Notes: generated by a model from the sequence alone, not told the origin. A stretch of 64,000 nt of DNA from Microbacterium fluvii (GCF_025515205.1 NZ_JAOPFX010000001.1:1781147-1845146), one strand, 5' to 3'. Positions 51,770 to 61,394 are shown, numbered from the stretch's first letter. Program-made: numbers and translations.

Positions 51770-53851
51770 TCAGGCGTGCCCGGCGCGCTCCATGGCGCGC
51801 AGCTCCTTCTTGAGGTCCTGCACCTCGTCGCGCAGCCGCGCGGCGAGCTCGAACTTGAGCTCTTCGGCGGCGCTGAGCATCTGCGCCGTGAGGTCGCCGA
51901 TCGTCGCCTCCAGCTGATTGGCGCCCTCGGCGGCGATCCCCTCGCGGCGGAGTGCCGGCGTGGGGCTCTTGCCCTTGCCGCTCTTGGTCTTGCCCGCGCC
52001 CCGGCGCGACAGCATCCCGTCGGTGTCGCTGGCCTCTCGCGACAGCGCCTCGGTGATGTCGGCGATGCGCTTGCGCAGCGGCTGCGGGTCGATGCCGTTG
52101 GCGGTGTTGTAGGCGATCTGCAACTCGCGGCGACGTTCGGTCTCGTCGATCGCGTTGCGCATCGAATCGGTCATCGTGTCGGCATACATGTGCACCTGAC
52201 CCGAGACGTTGCGCGCCGCGCGCCCGATCGTCTGGATGAGCGAGGTGCCGCTGCGCAGGAAACCCTCTTTGTCCGCATCGAGGATGGCCACCAGAGACAC
52301 CTCGGGCAGATCGAGGCCCTCGCGGAGCAGGTTGATCCCCACCAGCACGTCGTAGACGCCGCTGCGCAGCTCGGTGAGCAGTTCGACGCGGCGCAGCGTG
52401 TCGACATCGGAGTGCAGATAGCGCACCCGTACCCCGTGCTCGCCGAGGAAGTCGGTGAGCTCTTCTGCCATCTTCTTCGTCAGGGTCGTCACGAGCACCC
52501 GCTCGTCGCGCTCGACGCGCACCCGGATCTCTTCGAGCAGATCGTCGATCTGCCCCTTCGACGGCTTGACGACGATCTCGGGGTCGATCAGGCCCGTCGG
52601 GCGGATGATCTGCTCGACGACGCCGTCGGCGATCCCCATCTCATAACGCCCGGGGGTCGCCGACAGGTAGACGGTCTGGCCGATGCGGTTCTTGAACTCG
52701 TCGAACCGCAGCGGCCGGTTGTCGAGGGCACTGGGCAGTCGGAAGCCGTGCTCGACGAGCGTGCGCTTGCGCGACGCGTCGCCCTCGTACATCGCCCCCA
52801 CCTGCGGCACGGTGACGTGCGACTCGTCGATCACCAGCAGGAAGTCGTCGGGGAAGAAGTCGAGCAGCGTGTGCGGCGGCTCGCCGGGCCGCCGCCCGTC
52901 GAGGTGCCGCGAATAGTTCTCGATCCCCGAGCAGAAGCCCAGCTGCTGCAGCATCTCGAGGTCGAACGTCGTGCGCATGCGCAGCCGCTGGGCCTCCAGC
53001 AGCTTGCCCTGGCGCTCGAACTCGGTCAGGCGCTCTGCCAGCTCGGTCTCGATCGTGCCGATGGCGCGCTGCACCGTGTCGGTTCCCGCGACGTAGTGCG
53101 AGGCGGGGAAGATCGGCACCGAATCCATGCGCTGCACGACATCTCCCGTGAGCGGATGCAGCATGTAGAGCGCCTCGATCTCGTCGCCGAACAGCTCGAT
53201 GCGCACGGCGTACTCCTCGTACACCGGAATGATCTCGATCGTGTCACCTCGGACCCGGAAGTTGCCCCGCGAGAAGTCGACGTCGTTGCGGTTGTACTGC
53301 ATCGCGATGAACTTGCGGATGAGCGCGTCGCGGTCGTACCGCTCCCCCACCTGCAGGGCGACCATGGCCCGCAGGTACTCCTCCGGCGCACCCAGACCGT
53401 AGATGCACGAGACCGTCGAGACCACCACGACGTCGCGGCGGCTCAGCAGCGAGTTCGTCGTCGAGTGGCGGAGGCGCTCGACCTCGGCGTTGATCGACGA
53501 GTCCTTCTCGATGAAGGTGTCGGTCTGCGGCACGTAGGCCTCTGGCTGGTAGTAGTCGTAGTAGCTGACGAAGTACTCCACCGCGTTGTGGGGCATGAGG
53601 TCGCGGAACTCGTTCGCCAGCTGCGCGGCGAGGGTCTTGTTGTGGGCGAGCACGAGCGTGGGCCGCTGCACCTGCTCGATGAGCCAGGCGGTCGTCGCCG
53701 ACTTGCCGGTGCCGGTGGCGCCCAGCAGCACCACGTCGGTCTCACCGGCGTTGATGCGCGCCGCGAGTTCGGCGATCGCCTGCGGCTGGTCGCCGCTGGG
53801 CTGGTATTCGCTCACGACCTCGAACGGCCGCACGGATCGCGTGGTCTGCAT
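51770..53851 (-). CDS. uvrB: excinuclease ABC subunit B
   Basis: A 693-residue helicase-like subunit. Walker [14 protein letters not shown] (near residue 46), the beta-hairpin region [49 protein letters not shown], and a C-terminal UVR motif ([20 protein letters not shown]). ATG 53851 is six bases after TACGCT; the GTG one codon upstream is less likely. The promoter is of the damage type and lies inside the 3' end of coaE, whose stop overlaps this ATG (TGATG). Confidence 0.97.
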   Translation of the reverse strand: MQTTRSVRPFEVVSEYQPSGDQPQAIAELAARINAGETDVVLLGATGTGKSATTAWLIEQVQRPTLVLAHNKTLAAQLANEFRDLMPHNAVEYFVSYYDYYQPEAYVPQTDTFIEKDSSINAEVERLRHSTTNSLLSRRDVVVVSTVSCIYGLGAPEEYLRAMVALQVGERYDRDALIRKFIAMQYNRNDVDFSRGNFRVRGDTIEIIPVYEEYAVRIELFGDEIEALYMLHPLTGDVVQRMDSVPIFPASHYVAGTDTVQRAIGTIETELAERLTEFERQGKLLEAQRLRMRTTFDLEMLQQLGFCSGIENYSRHLDGRRPGEPPHTLLDFFPDDFLLVIDESHVTVPQVGAMYEGDASRKRTLVEHGFRLPSALDNRPLRFDEFKNRIGQTVYLSATPGRYEMGIADGVVEQIIRPTGLIDPEIVVKPSKGQIDDLLEEIRVRVERDERVLVTTLTKKMAEELTDFLGEHGVRVRYLHSDVDTLRRVELLTELRSGVYDVLVGINLLREGLDLPEVSLVAILDADKEGFLRSGTSLIQTIGRAARNVSGQVHMYADTMTDSMRNAIDETERRRELQIAYNTANGIDPQPLRKRIADITEALSREASDTDGMLSRRGAGKTKSGKGKSPTPALRREGIAAEGANQLEATIGDLTAQMLSAAEELKFELAARLRDEVQDLKKELRAMERAGHA

Positions 53852-54501
53852 CACTCCAGCGTAGGCCTGGGCACGGACACTTCGGCGGGCTCAGTGCGGC
53901 GCACTTCGGCCGGGAGCTCTTCCCACAGCCGGTCGACCTGCCGCAGGGTCGAGTCGAGGTCGCCCGAGGTGTCGATCACGACATCGGCGATCGCGAGGCG
54001 GGCCTCGTCGCCCACCTGCGACGCCATGCGCGCCGCCGCGTCGGATGCGGTCAGTCCCCGCAGCTCGACCAGCCGCCGCTCGCGCTGCTCGGCCGGCGCA
54101 TGCGCGACCACGATCAGATCCCACGGATCGTCCGCCCGCGCCTCGACCAGCAGCGGCACGTCGTAGACGACCACGGCGGCGGGGTCGGCGGCGAAGGCCT
54201 CGGCGAAGCGTCGCGCCGATTCGGCGCGTACGGCGGGGTGCACGATCGCGTTGAGGGCCGCGATGCGGGCGGGATCGCCGAAGACGTGGCCGCCGAGGGC
54301 AGCGCGATCCAGCGTGCCGTCGGGGCGCAGCATCCGATCGCCGAACTCCGCCGCGATGGCGGCGAGCACGGGCGACCCCGGCTGCTGCACGTCGCGCACG
54401 ATCGCGTCGGCGTCGACGATGACGGCGCCGTGTGCGGCCAGACGGCCGGCGATCGTGGACTTGCCGGAGGCGATGCCGCCGGTGAGCGCGACGAGGGGCA
54501 T
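53851..54501 (-). CDS. coaE: dephospho-CoA kinase
   Basis: A 216-residue kinase for the last step of coenzyme A synthesis. P-loop [12 protein letters not shown] at the N-terminus, [21 protein letters not shown], and [14 protein letters not shown] 54501 begins [14 protein letters not shown] lies only one base away from it, so initiation may be leaderless or use another site. The last ~15 residues ([16 protein letters not shown]) are encoded by the repeat element and promoter of uvrB and are probably not conserved. Confidence 0.93.
   Translation of the reverse strand: MPLVALTGGIASGKSTIAGRLAAHGAVIVDADAIVRDVQQPGSPVLAAIAAEFGDRMLRPDGTLDRAALGGHVFGDPARIAALNAIVHPAVRAESARRFAEAFAADPAAVVVYDVPLLVEARADDPWDLIVVAHAPAEQRERRLVELRGLTASDAAARMASQVGDEARLAIADVVIDTSGDLDSTLRQVDRLWEELPAEVRRTEPAEVSVPRPTLE
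53858..53880 (-). promoter_or_regulatory. DNA-damage-type promoter of uvrB
   Basis: On minus: GTGTCCGTG (53872-53880), eight bases, TACGCT (53858-53863), six bases, ATG 53851. Same geometry as uvrA. The adjoining 53877-53914 carries the palindromic element also found at uvrA, at the same distance. Confidence 0.65.
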
Positions 54502-54600
54502 GCCTCCGAGGATGCCATGAACCGGTCGGCAGGTGGGCACGGGGGCGGACGAGTACGATGGGACGGTTCCGCCAGCCCACCCGAACGCAAGGCCACCCGT

Positions 54601-55041
54601 ATGCAGCCCACAGCCGTCGTCGTCGAAGACGAAGCCGACATCGGCGGTCTCATCGCGACGGTGCTGGAGTCCAGCGGCTACCGCGTTCACACCGCCGCCG
54701 ACGGACTGGCGGCCGTCGAGCTCATCCGCGACGTCGCCCCCGACCTGATCACCCTCGACATCGGCATCCCGGGCATCGACGGCATCGAGGTCGCCCGCCG
54801 CGTGCGCGCCTTCAGCGACGCCTACGTCATCTTCATCTCGGCGCTGAGCGAGCCCGCCGACGCCGAGCGCGCCCGCGCGGCAGGCGGCGACGAGTACTTG
54901 GGCAAGCCCTTCCGCCCGCGCGACCTGCGGGCCAGGGTCGCCCACATCCCCGCGCGGCACGCGGCCGAAGGGTTCTCGACCGCGCCCGATGTCTCCGGGC
55001 TGCGCAGCGGCTCAGACCGGCTCGGAGAGCAGAACGGCTGA
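54601..55041 (+). CDS. receiver-only response regulator
   Basis: A 146-residue CheY-like receiver: acidic pair E9/D10, phosphoacceptor D53 in LITLDIGIPGIDG, Ser80 in IFISALSEP and K102 in LGKPFRPRDL. Only ~35 residues follow the receiver, with no DNA-binding or enzymatic domain. TACGAT at 54554 is a likely -10. It faces a histidine kinase operon; its last 30 bases overlap the GGDEF-like gene. Likely target is protein-protein signalling. Confidence 0.85.
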   Translation: MQPTAVVVEDEADIGGLIATVLESSGYRVHTAADGLAAVELIRDVAPDLITLDIGIPGIDGIEVARRVRAFSDAYVIFISALSEPADAERARAAGGDEYLGKPFRPRDLRARVAHIPARHAAEGFSTAPDVSGLRSGSDRLGEQNG

Positions 55042-56169
55042 GGCGAGACCGGAGGCCGCCCTGGTCGCGGCCGCCCTGGCGTGCCGCACGAGTCGGTCGG
55101 GGTCGTAACCGGCACCGTCGCTCAGGGCGATGCCGACGCCGATCGCCGGCAGCACGCCCCCCGTGACGTCGCTGAGGTCCTCGAACAGCGATCGGTACAA
55201 CCGCATGCCCTCGCGGCGCGCGTCGGCCGGAGCGAGCACGATCGAGACCACCGCCAGCTCACCCGGACCGATCTCGCCGGTGGCCGACAGCGTCGGCGCC
55301 GACCGCAGCACCGAGCTGCGCCAGGTGAGCAGCAGCTCCTCCTGCACGTCGAGTCCGAAGGCGGCGGCGATGTAGTCGAGCTCCTCGAGGTGGAGCACGG
55401 TCACGGCGACCAGCTGCTGCCGCGCACGCGCCTTGTCGCAGATCGCCGCGAGCGCCGCCGAGAATCCGGCCTCCGAGCGGATGCCGTCCACCGCTCCGGC
55501 CGCCAGCGGAGCCGTGCCGCGCAGCGATGCCCTCGAGGCGCGCAGCAGGCACGTGCACACGACCGCCGTGATCGTGAGCACGACGGTCAGACAGCTCGTC
55601 ATGAGTGTGCCGAACCAGGTCTGGAAGAGATCAGATTCGGGCCCCGCCGCGAAGAAGACGACCGTGCGTGCCGTGTAATAGGCGGCCTGCAGTCCGAAGA
55701 CCAGCCCGAGGGCGACGGCGGTGCCGGTGGCTCCGAGCGCGCCGCGGAAGCACTCCACGCAGGCCGCGCCGGCGCCCAGGGCGAGGGCGATGAACATCCA
55801 CGCCGCGCCCGCCCAGTCGCCGCCATCGGCACCGGGGAGGGCGGCGGCGACGCCCGCGGCCGCCGCGGCGGCGGCGACGAGCACCCCGCTGACGATGACC
55901 GAGCGGTCGTTGAACTGCCGGCAGCCCAGCCACATCGACCCGGTGCCGATCACGAACGAGGCGTTCCCCAGGGCGACCGCCCACCAGATGTCGGGCTGCC
56001 ACGCCCACACGAGATAGAGCAGCGTCGTCAGGATCGCGGCGAGATACCCCAGCGCCCAGAGCTGACCCGACCGCTCTTGTCGGCGCAGCAGCGTCTCGAA
56101 CACGAACAGCACGCCGCTGACCACCACGACCAGCGCGGTGACCACCGAGACCGAGAACTGATCGATCAT
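55012..56169 (-). CDS. membrane protein with degenerate GGDEF domain
   Basis: A 385-residue protein: six to seven hydrophobic helices (residues about 5-215), then a cytoplasmic domain shaped like GGDEF. The signature site reads EIGPGELAVV instead of GGDEF, and the upstream metal-site region is also altered, so diguanylate cyclase activity is doubtful. The closing PDRLVRHARAAATRA matches the usual last helix. Its ATG overlaps the kinase stop (ATGA). It may be a c-di-GMP or partner-protein sensor. Confidence 0.75.
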   Translation of the reverse strand: MIDQFSVSVVTALVVVVSGVLFVFETLLRRQERSGQLWALGYLAAILTTLLYLVWAWQPDIWWAVALGNASFVIGTGSMWLGCRQFNDRSVIVSGVLVAAAAAAAGVAAALPGADGGDWAGAAWMFIALALGAGAACVECFRGALGATGTAVALGLVFGLQAAYYTARTVVFFAAGPESDLFQTWFGTLMTSCLTVVLTITAVVCTCLLRASRASLRGTAPLAAGAVDGIRSEAGFSAALAAICDKARARQQLVAVTVLHLEELDYIAAAFGLDVQEELLLTWRSSVLRSAPTLSATGEIGPGELAVVSIVLAPADARREGMRLYRSLFEDLSDVTGGVLPAIGVGIALSDGAGYDPDRLVRHARAAATRAASGLASAVLLSEPV

Positions 56170-57851
56170 GCGTCGCCCTCCCGTTCCAGCGTGCCGGGGC
56201 GCGCTGCCGGCAGGGTGACGGTGAATGCCGTGCCGACGCCCACCGTGCTGCGCACGGTGATGTCGCCGCCGTGCCGACGCACGATGTCGCGACTGATCGC
56301 GAGGCCCAGTCCCGTGCCGCTGACGTCGCTGCGCCGCACGGCCGCGCCGCGGTAGAACCGCTCGAAGATGCCGGTCAGATCCTCCGGCGTCATTCCGACG
56401 CCGGTGTCTTCGACCAGCACGGTGGTGCGGATGCCGTCGCTCGCGGTCGCGACCGAGACGCGGCCGCCGACGCGGTTGTACTTGACGGCGTTCGAGAGCA
56501 GGTTGTCGAGCACCTGCTGCAGCCGCCGGGGGTCGGCGTGGACGGGAGCCTGGGTGAGGCGCGACGTGTCGATCGCGATCTGACGCCTGCCCGCGCTCAC
56601 GAGGATCGACTCGACCGCCGCCCGCGCGATGGGCGCGATGTCGACCTCCTGCGGATCGATCGACAGCTCGGCCGAGCGTGCCGCGGTGCTCGAGGCGGCC
56701 ATGACGTCGCCGACGAGCTCGAGCAGGTGCTCCGCATTGCGGTCGGCCACCTGCAGGTGGCGGGCCGCGGCCTCAGGAAGCCCCGGCGTATCGGCTGCCA
56801 GTTCGATGTAGCCCATGATCGAGGTCAGCGGCGTGCGCAGCTCGTGCGAGACGGTCGCCACGAGGGCATCGCGCTCGCGCATGGCCTCGAGCTCGGCGGT
56901 CACGTCCCTGGAGACCACGATGGCCCCGGCATCCGCCCCGTCGTCGTCGAGGATGCGGTGACATGTGACGCTCAGCACACGGGCGGTGGCCGGGTCGGCG
57001 CCCAGCCGCACCCGCGCGTCGTCGAAGGCCTCCCCTCGACGAGCCCTGGCCAGCGGATAGTCCTCGGCATCCAGAGGGGTCGTGCCGTCTGCCGCGAACA
57101 TCTCCGCCTCGGACCCCCCGGCGCCCGTCGCCCACTGCAATCGGGTGTGCGCGTCGTTGGCGAGCGACGTCGTGCCGTCGCGTTCGATGCGGGCCACACC
57201 GAAGTCGATGCCGTCGAGAGCTTCGGTGACCACGTGCTCGTGACGGCGCGCGCGCTCGAGCGAACTGGTGAGCATGTGCGCCTGACGATCCAGGAGCAGG
57301 CGCTGCGCGGCGGCGCGGCGCGCGCCGATGTACGAGATCGTGCCGACGGCGATCATCAGCAGCGGAAGAAGCAGAAAGGCGAAGGACGACGACTGCCGGG
57401 GGTCGATCGCCGACGAGATGCCGAACGCGGTCAGCGCGGCGGCGACCCCGCCGATGTAGCCGGCGAGCCCGAAGCTCGTGGCCAGCCAGATCACGGGGAA
57501 GACGAACAGCAGCCCGAACCCCGCGGTGGGGTCGCTGAGGCGCAGCAGGCCGAAGGCGACGACGTCGCCGAGCGGGATCAGCGCGAGCGCACCGGCCGGC
57601 AGGCGGTGCCACGGCAGCAGGAAGGTGCACGCCGTGAGCACGAAGATGAGCACGACAGCGGCGAAGAACAGGTCGATGTGCAGGGCCACCCCACCGGCGA
57701 GCACCATGATGGCCACGACCATGATGACGGCGCAGATGAGGATCTGGTTGAGCATGGCGGTGCGGGCGCGGCCGCGCTCGCCCTGCACGATGTCGCCCCA
57801 TCGCGGCGCCGGCACGGCCTCGCCGTGCGGCGCCTGCGTCTGGATTCCCAC
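56166..57851 (-). CDS. membrane-bound sensor histidine kinase with PAS domain
   Basis: A 561-residue kinase. Hydrophobic helices span residues 34-178 (about six), a PAS-like domain lies at about 205-320, H-box VSHELRTPLTSIMGY with H336, N-box DNLLSNAVKYN, G1 VEDTGVGM, F-box FERFYRG, G2 GTGLGLAIS. Signal unknown. It is in one operon with the degenerate GGDEF protein and probably phosphorylates the convergent receiver protein, though that pairing is inferred from position. Confidence 0.9.
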   Translation of the reverse strand: MGIQTQAPHGEAVPAPRWGDIVQGERGRARTAMLNQILICAVIMVVAIMVLAGGVALHIDLFFAAVVLIFVLTACTFLLPWHRLPAGALALIPLGDVVAFGLLRLSDPTAGFGLLFVFPVIWLATSFGLAGYIGGVAAALTAFGISSAIDPRQSSSFAFLLLPLLMIAVGTISYIGARRAAAQRLLLDRQAHMLTSSLERARRHEHVVTEALDGIDFGVARIERDGTTSLANDAHTRLQWATGAGGSEAEMFAADGTTPLDAEDYPLARARRGEAFDDARVRLGADPATARVLSVTCHRILDDDGADAGAIVVSRDVTAELEAMRERDALVATVSHELRTPLTSIMGYIELAADTPGLPEAAARHLQVADRNAEHLLELVGDVMAASSTAARSAELSIDPQEVDIAPIARAAVESILVSAGRRQIAIDTSRLTQAPVHADPRRLQQVLDNLLSNAVKYNRVGGRVSVATASDGIRTTVLVEDTGVGMTPEDLTGIFERFYRGAAVRRSDVSGTGLGLAISRDIVRRHGGDITVRSTVGVGTAFTVTLPAARPGTLEREGDA

Positions 57852-57908
57852 CCCACGACGCTACCGCGTGGCGGTGCCGCGGCCGGGTCTGACACGGCCC
57901 CGGAACGG

Positions 57909-57944
57909 CCACGGGGCCGGAACCCGAAGGTTCCGGCCCCGTGG
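57909..57944. terminator. rpsA terminator
   Basis: A perfect 16-bp stem (57909-57924 with 57929-57944) and CGAA loop, beginning 17 bp beyond the rpsA stop. Very stable, without a T-run. Confidence 0.8.
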
Positions 57945-57960
57945 GGTGAACTGCGTCGAC

Positions 57961-59412
57961 TCAGCGACCCGAGAGCTTCTCGCGAAGCGCTGCGAGCGCC
58001 TCGTCGTCGGCCAGCGTGCCGCCGGCGCTCGACGAGTCGGAGGAGAACGACGAACCGCCGAGCTCCACGGGAGCGGCGGCCTCGGCCTCGAGGGCCTTGG
58101 CGACGGCGGCCTTGTGAGCCTCCCAGCGACCCTGGGCGGCGGCGTACTCGGCCTCCCAGGCCAGACGCTGCTCGTCGAAGCCGTCCTTCCAGGCACCCGA
58201 CTCGGGGTCGAAGCCCTCGGGGTACTTGTACTCGCCGTTCTCGTCGTACTCGGTCGCCATGCCGTACAGCGCCGGGTCGAACTCGGTGCCGTTGGGGTCG
58301 ACCGACTCGTTGGCCTGCTTGAGCGACAGCGAGATGCGGCGACGCTCCAGGTCGATGTCGATGATCTTGACGAACACCTCTTCGCCGACCGAGACGACCT
58401 GCTCGGCGAGCTCGACGTGCTTGCCCGAGAGCTCCGAGATGTGCACGAGACCCTCGATGCCGTCTGCGACGCGCACGAACGCACCGAACGGAACGAGCTT
58501 GGTGACCTTGCCCGGCGCGACCTGTCCGATCGCGTGGGTACGGGCGAACACCTGCCATGGGTCTTCCTGCGTCGCCTTCAGCGACAGCGAGACGCGCTCG
58601 CGGTCGAGGTCGACCTCGAGGATCTCGACGGTGACCTCCTGGCCCACCTCGACGACCTCGCTGGCGTGCTCGATGTGCTTCCACGACAGCTCCGAGACGT
58701 GCACGAGGCCGTCCACGCCGCCGAGGTCGACGAACGCGCCGAAGTTGACGATCGACGAGACCGTGCCCTTGCGCACCTGACCCTTGTGCAGGTTGTTGAG
58801 GAACGTGGTGCGCGACTCGGACTGCGTCTGCTCGAGCAGGGCGCGGCGCGAGAGCACGACGTTGTTGCGGTTCTTGTCGAGCTCGAGGATCTTGGCCTCG
58901 ATCTCCTGGCCGAGGTACGGCGTCAGGTCGCGCACTCGGCGCAGCTCGATGAGCGACGCCGGGAGGAAGCCACGCAGGCCGATGTCGACGATGAGGCCGC
59001 CCTTGACGACCTCGATCACGGAGCCGGTGACCACACCGTCGTTCTCCTTGATCTTCTCGACGTCGCCCCACGCGCGCTCGTACTGCGCGCGCTTCTTCGA
59101 CAGGATGAGGCGGCCTTCCTTGTCCTCCTTCTGGAGAACGAGGGCTTCGACCTCGTCGCCGACCTTGACGACCTCGTTGGGGTCGACGTCGTGCTTGATG
59201 GAGAGTTCGCGCGAGGGGATGACGCCCTCGGTCTTGAAGCCGACGTCGAGCAGAACCTCGTCGCGGTCGACCTTCACGACGGTTCCTTCGATGAGGTCGC
59301 CGTCGTTGAAGGACTTGATGGTCAGTTCGACCGCGGCGAGGAAGTCCTCAGCGGATCCGATGTCGTTGATCGCGATCTGCTTGGTCGCCGGGGCGGTCGT
59401 TGCGGTAGTCAT
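57961..59412 (-). CDS. rpsA: 30S ribosomal protein S1
   Basis: A 483-residue protein with four S1 RNA-binding domains (starting about residues 37, 122, 207 and 292; e.g. GLVHVSELSWKH, GLVHISELSGKH) and an actinobacterial acidic C-terminal tail containing ATEYDENGEYKYPEGFDPE. ATG 59412 follows AAGGAC. Expressed from a promoter ~145 bp upstream with a long leader. Confidence 0.96.
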   Translation of the reverse strand: MTTATTAPATKQIAINDIGSAEDFLAAVELTIKSFNDGDLIEGTVVKVDRDEVLLDVGFKTEGVIPSRELSIKHDVDPNEVVKVGDEVEALVLQKEDKEGRLILSKKRAQYERAWGDVEKIKENDGVVTGSVIEVVKGGLIVDIGLRGFLPASLIELRRVRDLTPYLGQEIEAKILELDKNRNNVVLSRRALLEQTQSESRTTFLNNLHKGQVRKGTVSSIVNFGAFVDLGGVDGLVHVSELSWKHIEHASEVVEVGQEVTVEILEVDLDRERVSLSLKATQEDPWQVFARTHAIGQVAPGKVTKLVPFGAFVRVADGIEGLVHISELSGKHVELAEQVVSVGEEVFVKIIDIDLERRRISLSLKQANESVDPNGTEFDPALYGMATEYDENGEYKYPEGFDPESGAWKDGFDEQRLAWEAEYAAAQGRWEAHKAAVAKALEAEAAAPVELGGSSFSSDSSSAGGTLADDEALAALREKLSGR

Positions 59413-59563
59413 GTAGTGGGTTGTCCTTGGATGGTTTTGTGTTCGGGCTGCGCCTCGCCGGCACGCGCGAAGGCGGACGGATGCCGAGTGCAGCAGGTGG
59501 ATTGTTCGTGCGATGTCGCCCGTGCATGCCGAAACGGCCACATGAGTGACACTCCAGAGTATC
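59413..59563 (-). promoter_or_regulatory. rpsA promoter and long leader
   Basis: GATACT on minus (59558-59563) preceded by CT/TG is a candidate extended -10, predicting a leader of about 140 nt. S1 autoregulates its own mRNA leader in proteobacteria; whether this does is unknown. 59564-59597, up to the CDF stop, shows nothing further. Confidence 0.4.
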
Positions 59564-59597
59564 AGAACGCCCGTGTCGCCTGGGAGATTCCCCCGGG

Positions 59598-60596
59598 TCA
59601 GCCCCGCAGTGGATCGGCAGGGTGCTGCGGGTCGAGCGCCGGTGCTCCCGGACGGGAGAGGGTGAGCACCGCCCACGCGACCCGCGGGCTCTTCGCCATC
59701 GCATCCTCGATGTCGTTGAGGGTCGCCGCGACCTCGTGCTCGGCGGTGTCGCCGACGAGATCCACGGCGGCGACGACGAAGACGCGCCCCGGGCCGACGT
59801 ACTCGATGTGCAGATAGGTGATCTGGGCGATCGCCGGGTGCTCGAGCAGCTTCTGCAGAGTCGCCGCGCGGATCGCGGGGTCGACGACGACCCCGACCAG
59901 GAACCGTCGGTTCTGCGCGATGAGCACGATCGCGACGACGGCCAGCAGCATCCCCACGAGGATCGACCCCACCGCGTCGGGCACGGGCGAGCCGGTGAGC
60001 TGGTGCAGCAGGATGCCGGCGAACGCGATCACGAGGCCGATGAGCGCCGCGGCGTCTTCGAAGAACACGGCCCGCAGCGTCGGGTCGGAGGTGCGCATGA
60101 CGTGCTCGAGCAGGTCGTGGCCGCCGCGGCCGGCCTCGCGCTTGCCCTGCCTGGTCGCCTGCAGAAAAGACGTGCCCTCCAGGGCGAAGGCGATCGCGAG
60201 CACGATGTACGAGATGAAGAAGTCGCTGGCCGGCTCCGGGTCGAGCAGCTCCTGCACGCCGTGCACGATCGACACGACCGACCCGACGGCGAACAGCCCG
60301 AACGCGGCGAACAGCGCCCACACATAGGCATCGCGCCCGTACCCGACCGGATGCCGGGGGTCGGCCGGTCGCGCAGACCGGCGGTTGGCGATCCACAGGA
60401 AGATCTCGTTGCCGGTGTCTGCCCATGAGTGCGCCGCCTCGGCGACCATCGACGCGGCGCCGGTGAGGCCGGCCGCGATCGTCTTCGCGATCGCGATGAG
60501 CGCGTTGGCCCCGAGCGCGATGAGCACCGTTGTCAGCGACTCCGGCTGCGCGGCGTCGTCGACGGCGCGGGCGGTGTCGGGTCTCGTGGGCGTCAT
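59598..60596 (-). CDS. cation diffusion facilitator family transporter
   Basis: A 332-residue CDF/ZnT-like metal exporter: first helix region with MVAEAAHSWADTGNEIFLW (metal-site His and Asp), HPVGYGRDAYVWAL, second metal site in FFEDAAALIGLVIAF, and a short cytoplasmic C-terminal domain. It is of the larger CDF class with YGRDAYVW typical of the ZT_9-like group. Metal not identifiable. ATG 60596 is six bases after CAAGAT, a weak leaderless -10. Confidence 0.9.
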   Translation of the reverse strand: MTPTRPDTARAVDDAAQPESLTTVLIALGANALIAIAKTIAAGLTGAASMVAEAAHSWADTGNEIFLWIANRRSARPADPRHPVGYGRDAYVWALFAAFGLFAVGSVVSIVHGVQELLDPEPASDFFISYIVLAIAFALEGTSFLQATRQGKREAGRGGHDLLEHVMRTSDPTLRAVFFEDAAALIGLVIAFAGILLHQLTGSPVPDAVGSILVGMLLAVVAIVLIAQNRRFLVGVVVDPAIRAATLQKLLEHPAIAQITYLHIEYVGPGRVFVVAAVDLVGDTAEHEVAATLNDIEDAMAKSPRVAWAVLTLSRPGAPALDPQHPADPLRG

Positions 60597-60638
60597 GCCG
60601 TCATCTTGGCACCGGCCGTGCATCTGAGGCAGACCGGT

Positions 60639-61022
60639 TCAGCGCACCCGGCCGTCGAGGTACCACCAACGGCCCGACTGCTTCACGAAGCGGCTGCGCT
60701 CGTGCAGCACGCCCGACGCACCTCCCTCGCGCCAGTGGGCGCGGAACTCCACGACGCCGCGCGTGTCGTCTGGACCTCCGGCATCGACCTCGACGATCTC
60801 GAGGCCCGTCCAGCGGAGCCCCTCGTCGAGGTCGAGGGAGTCGGGGCGGGTGCCGGGGTGCCACGACTCCGACAGATACCGCGCGTCGCCGACCGCGAAG
60901 GCGGTGTAGCGCGACCGCATGAGGGCCTGCGCCGTCGCCGGAGGCGTGCCGCGCAGGGCCGGGGCGCAGCATCCGCCGAAGGGTTCTCCGCTGCCGCACG
61001 GGCAGGGGTCGGTGTCGCGCAC
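60639..61022 (-). CDS. YchJ-family protein with SEC-C-like zinc motif
   Basis: A 127-residue protein of the UPF0225/YchJ family: N-terminal CPCGSGEPFGGCC zinc motif, MRSRYTAFAVGDARYL, and C-terminal WYLDGRVR. Function not known. The GTG at 61022 gives MRDTDPCPCGSG as in homologues; a GTG at 61037, one base after the upstream stop, is an alternative. Confidence 0.88.
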   Translation of the reverse strand: MRDTDPCPCGSGEPFGGCCAPALRGTPPATAQALMRSRYTAFAVGDARYLSESWHPGTRPDSLDLDEGLRWTGLEIVEVDAGGPDDTRGVVEFRAHWREGGASGVLHERSRFVKQSGRWWYLDGRVR

Positions 61023-61038
61023 GGGTGAGCCGCCCACG

Positions 61039-61386
61039 TCAGAGGCCCGCCCTGGCGGCGCAGTCGATGCAGCGCACCGCCGTCGGCCGCGCCGCGAGAC
61101 GTGCCGCGGGGATGCGGCGACCGCAGTCGACGCAGACGCCGTAGGTCCCCTCCTCCACACGCGCCGACGCCTGCTCGACCTCGGCGCGCTCGCGGAGGGC
61201 GTCGTCGCGCAGGCCCGCGATGCGCGACCACTCGCCCGACAGCGTGACCCCCTCGGGGTCGTGTTCGTCGTCGGCCGACTCGGCGCCGCGGTCGGCGCGC
61301 AGCTGGGCGATCTCGACGTCGAACGCGGCAATGCGCGCCTCGACGTCGGCGGCGAGCGCGGCCAGCGCAGCAGCGGCAGATCCCAT
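61039..61386 (-). CDS. DksA/TraR-family zinc-finger protein
   Basis: A 115-residue protein with a coiled-coil-like N-terminus and a C4 zinc finger (CVDCGRRIP ... CIDC) of the DksA/TraR type. DksA-like proteins act in the RNA polymerase secondary channel, but this one lacks an obvious DxxDxA tip motif, so a DksA-like activity is uncertain. ATG 61386 is eight bases after TAGGCT (leaderless). In one transcript with the YchJ-like gene. Confidence 0.85.
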   Translation of the reverse strand: MGSAAAALAALAADVEARIAAFDVEIAQLRADRGAESADDEHDPEGVTLSGEWSRIAGLRDDALRERAEVEQASARVEEGTYGVCVDCGRRIPAARLAARPTAVRCIDCAARAGL

Positions 61387-61394
61387 GGCGCTCG

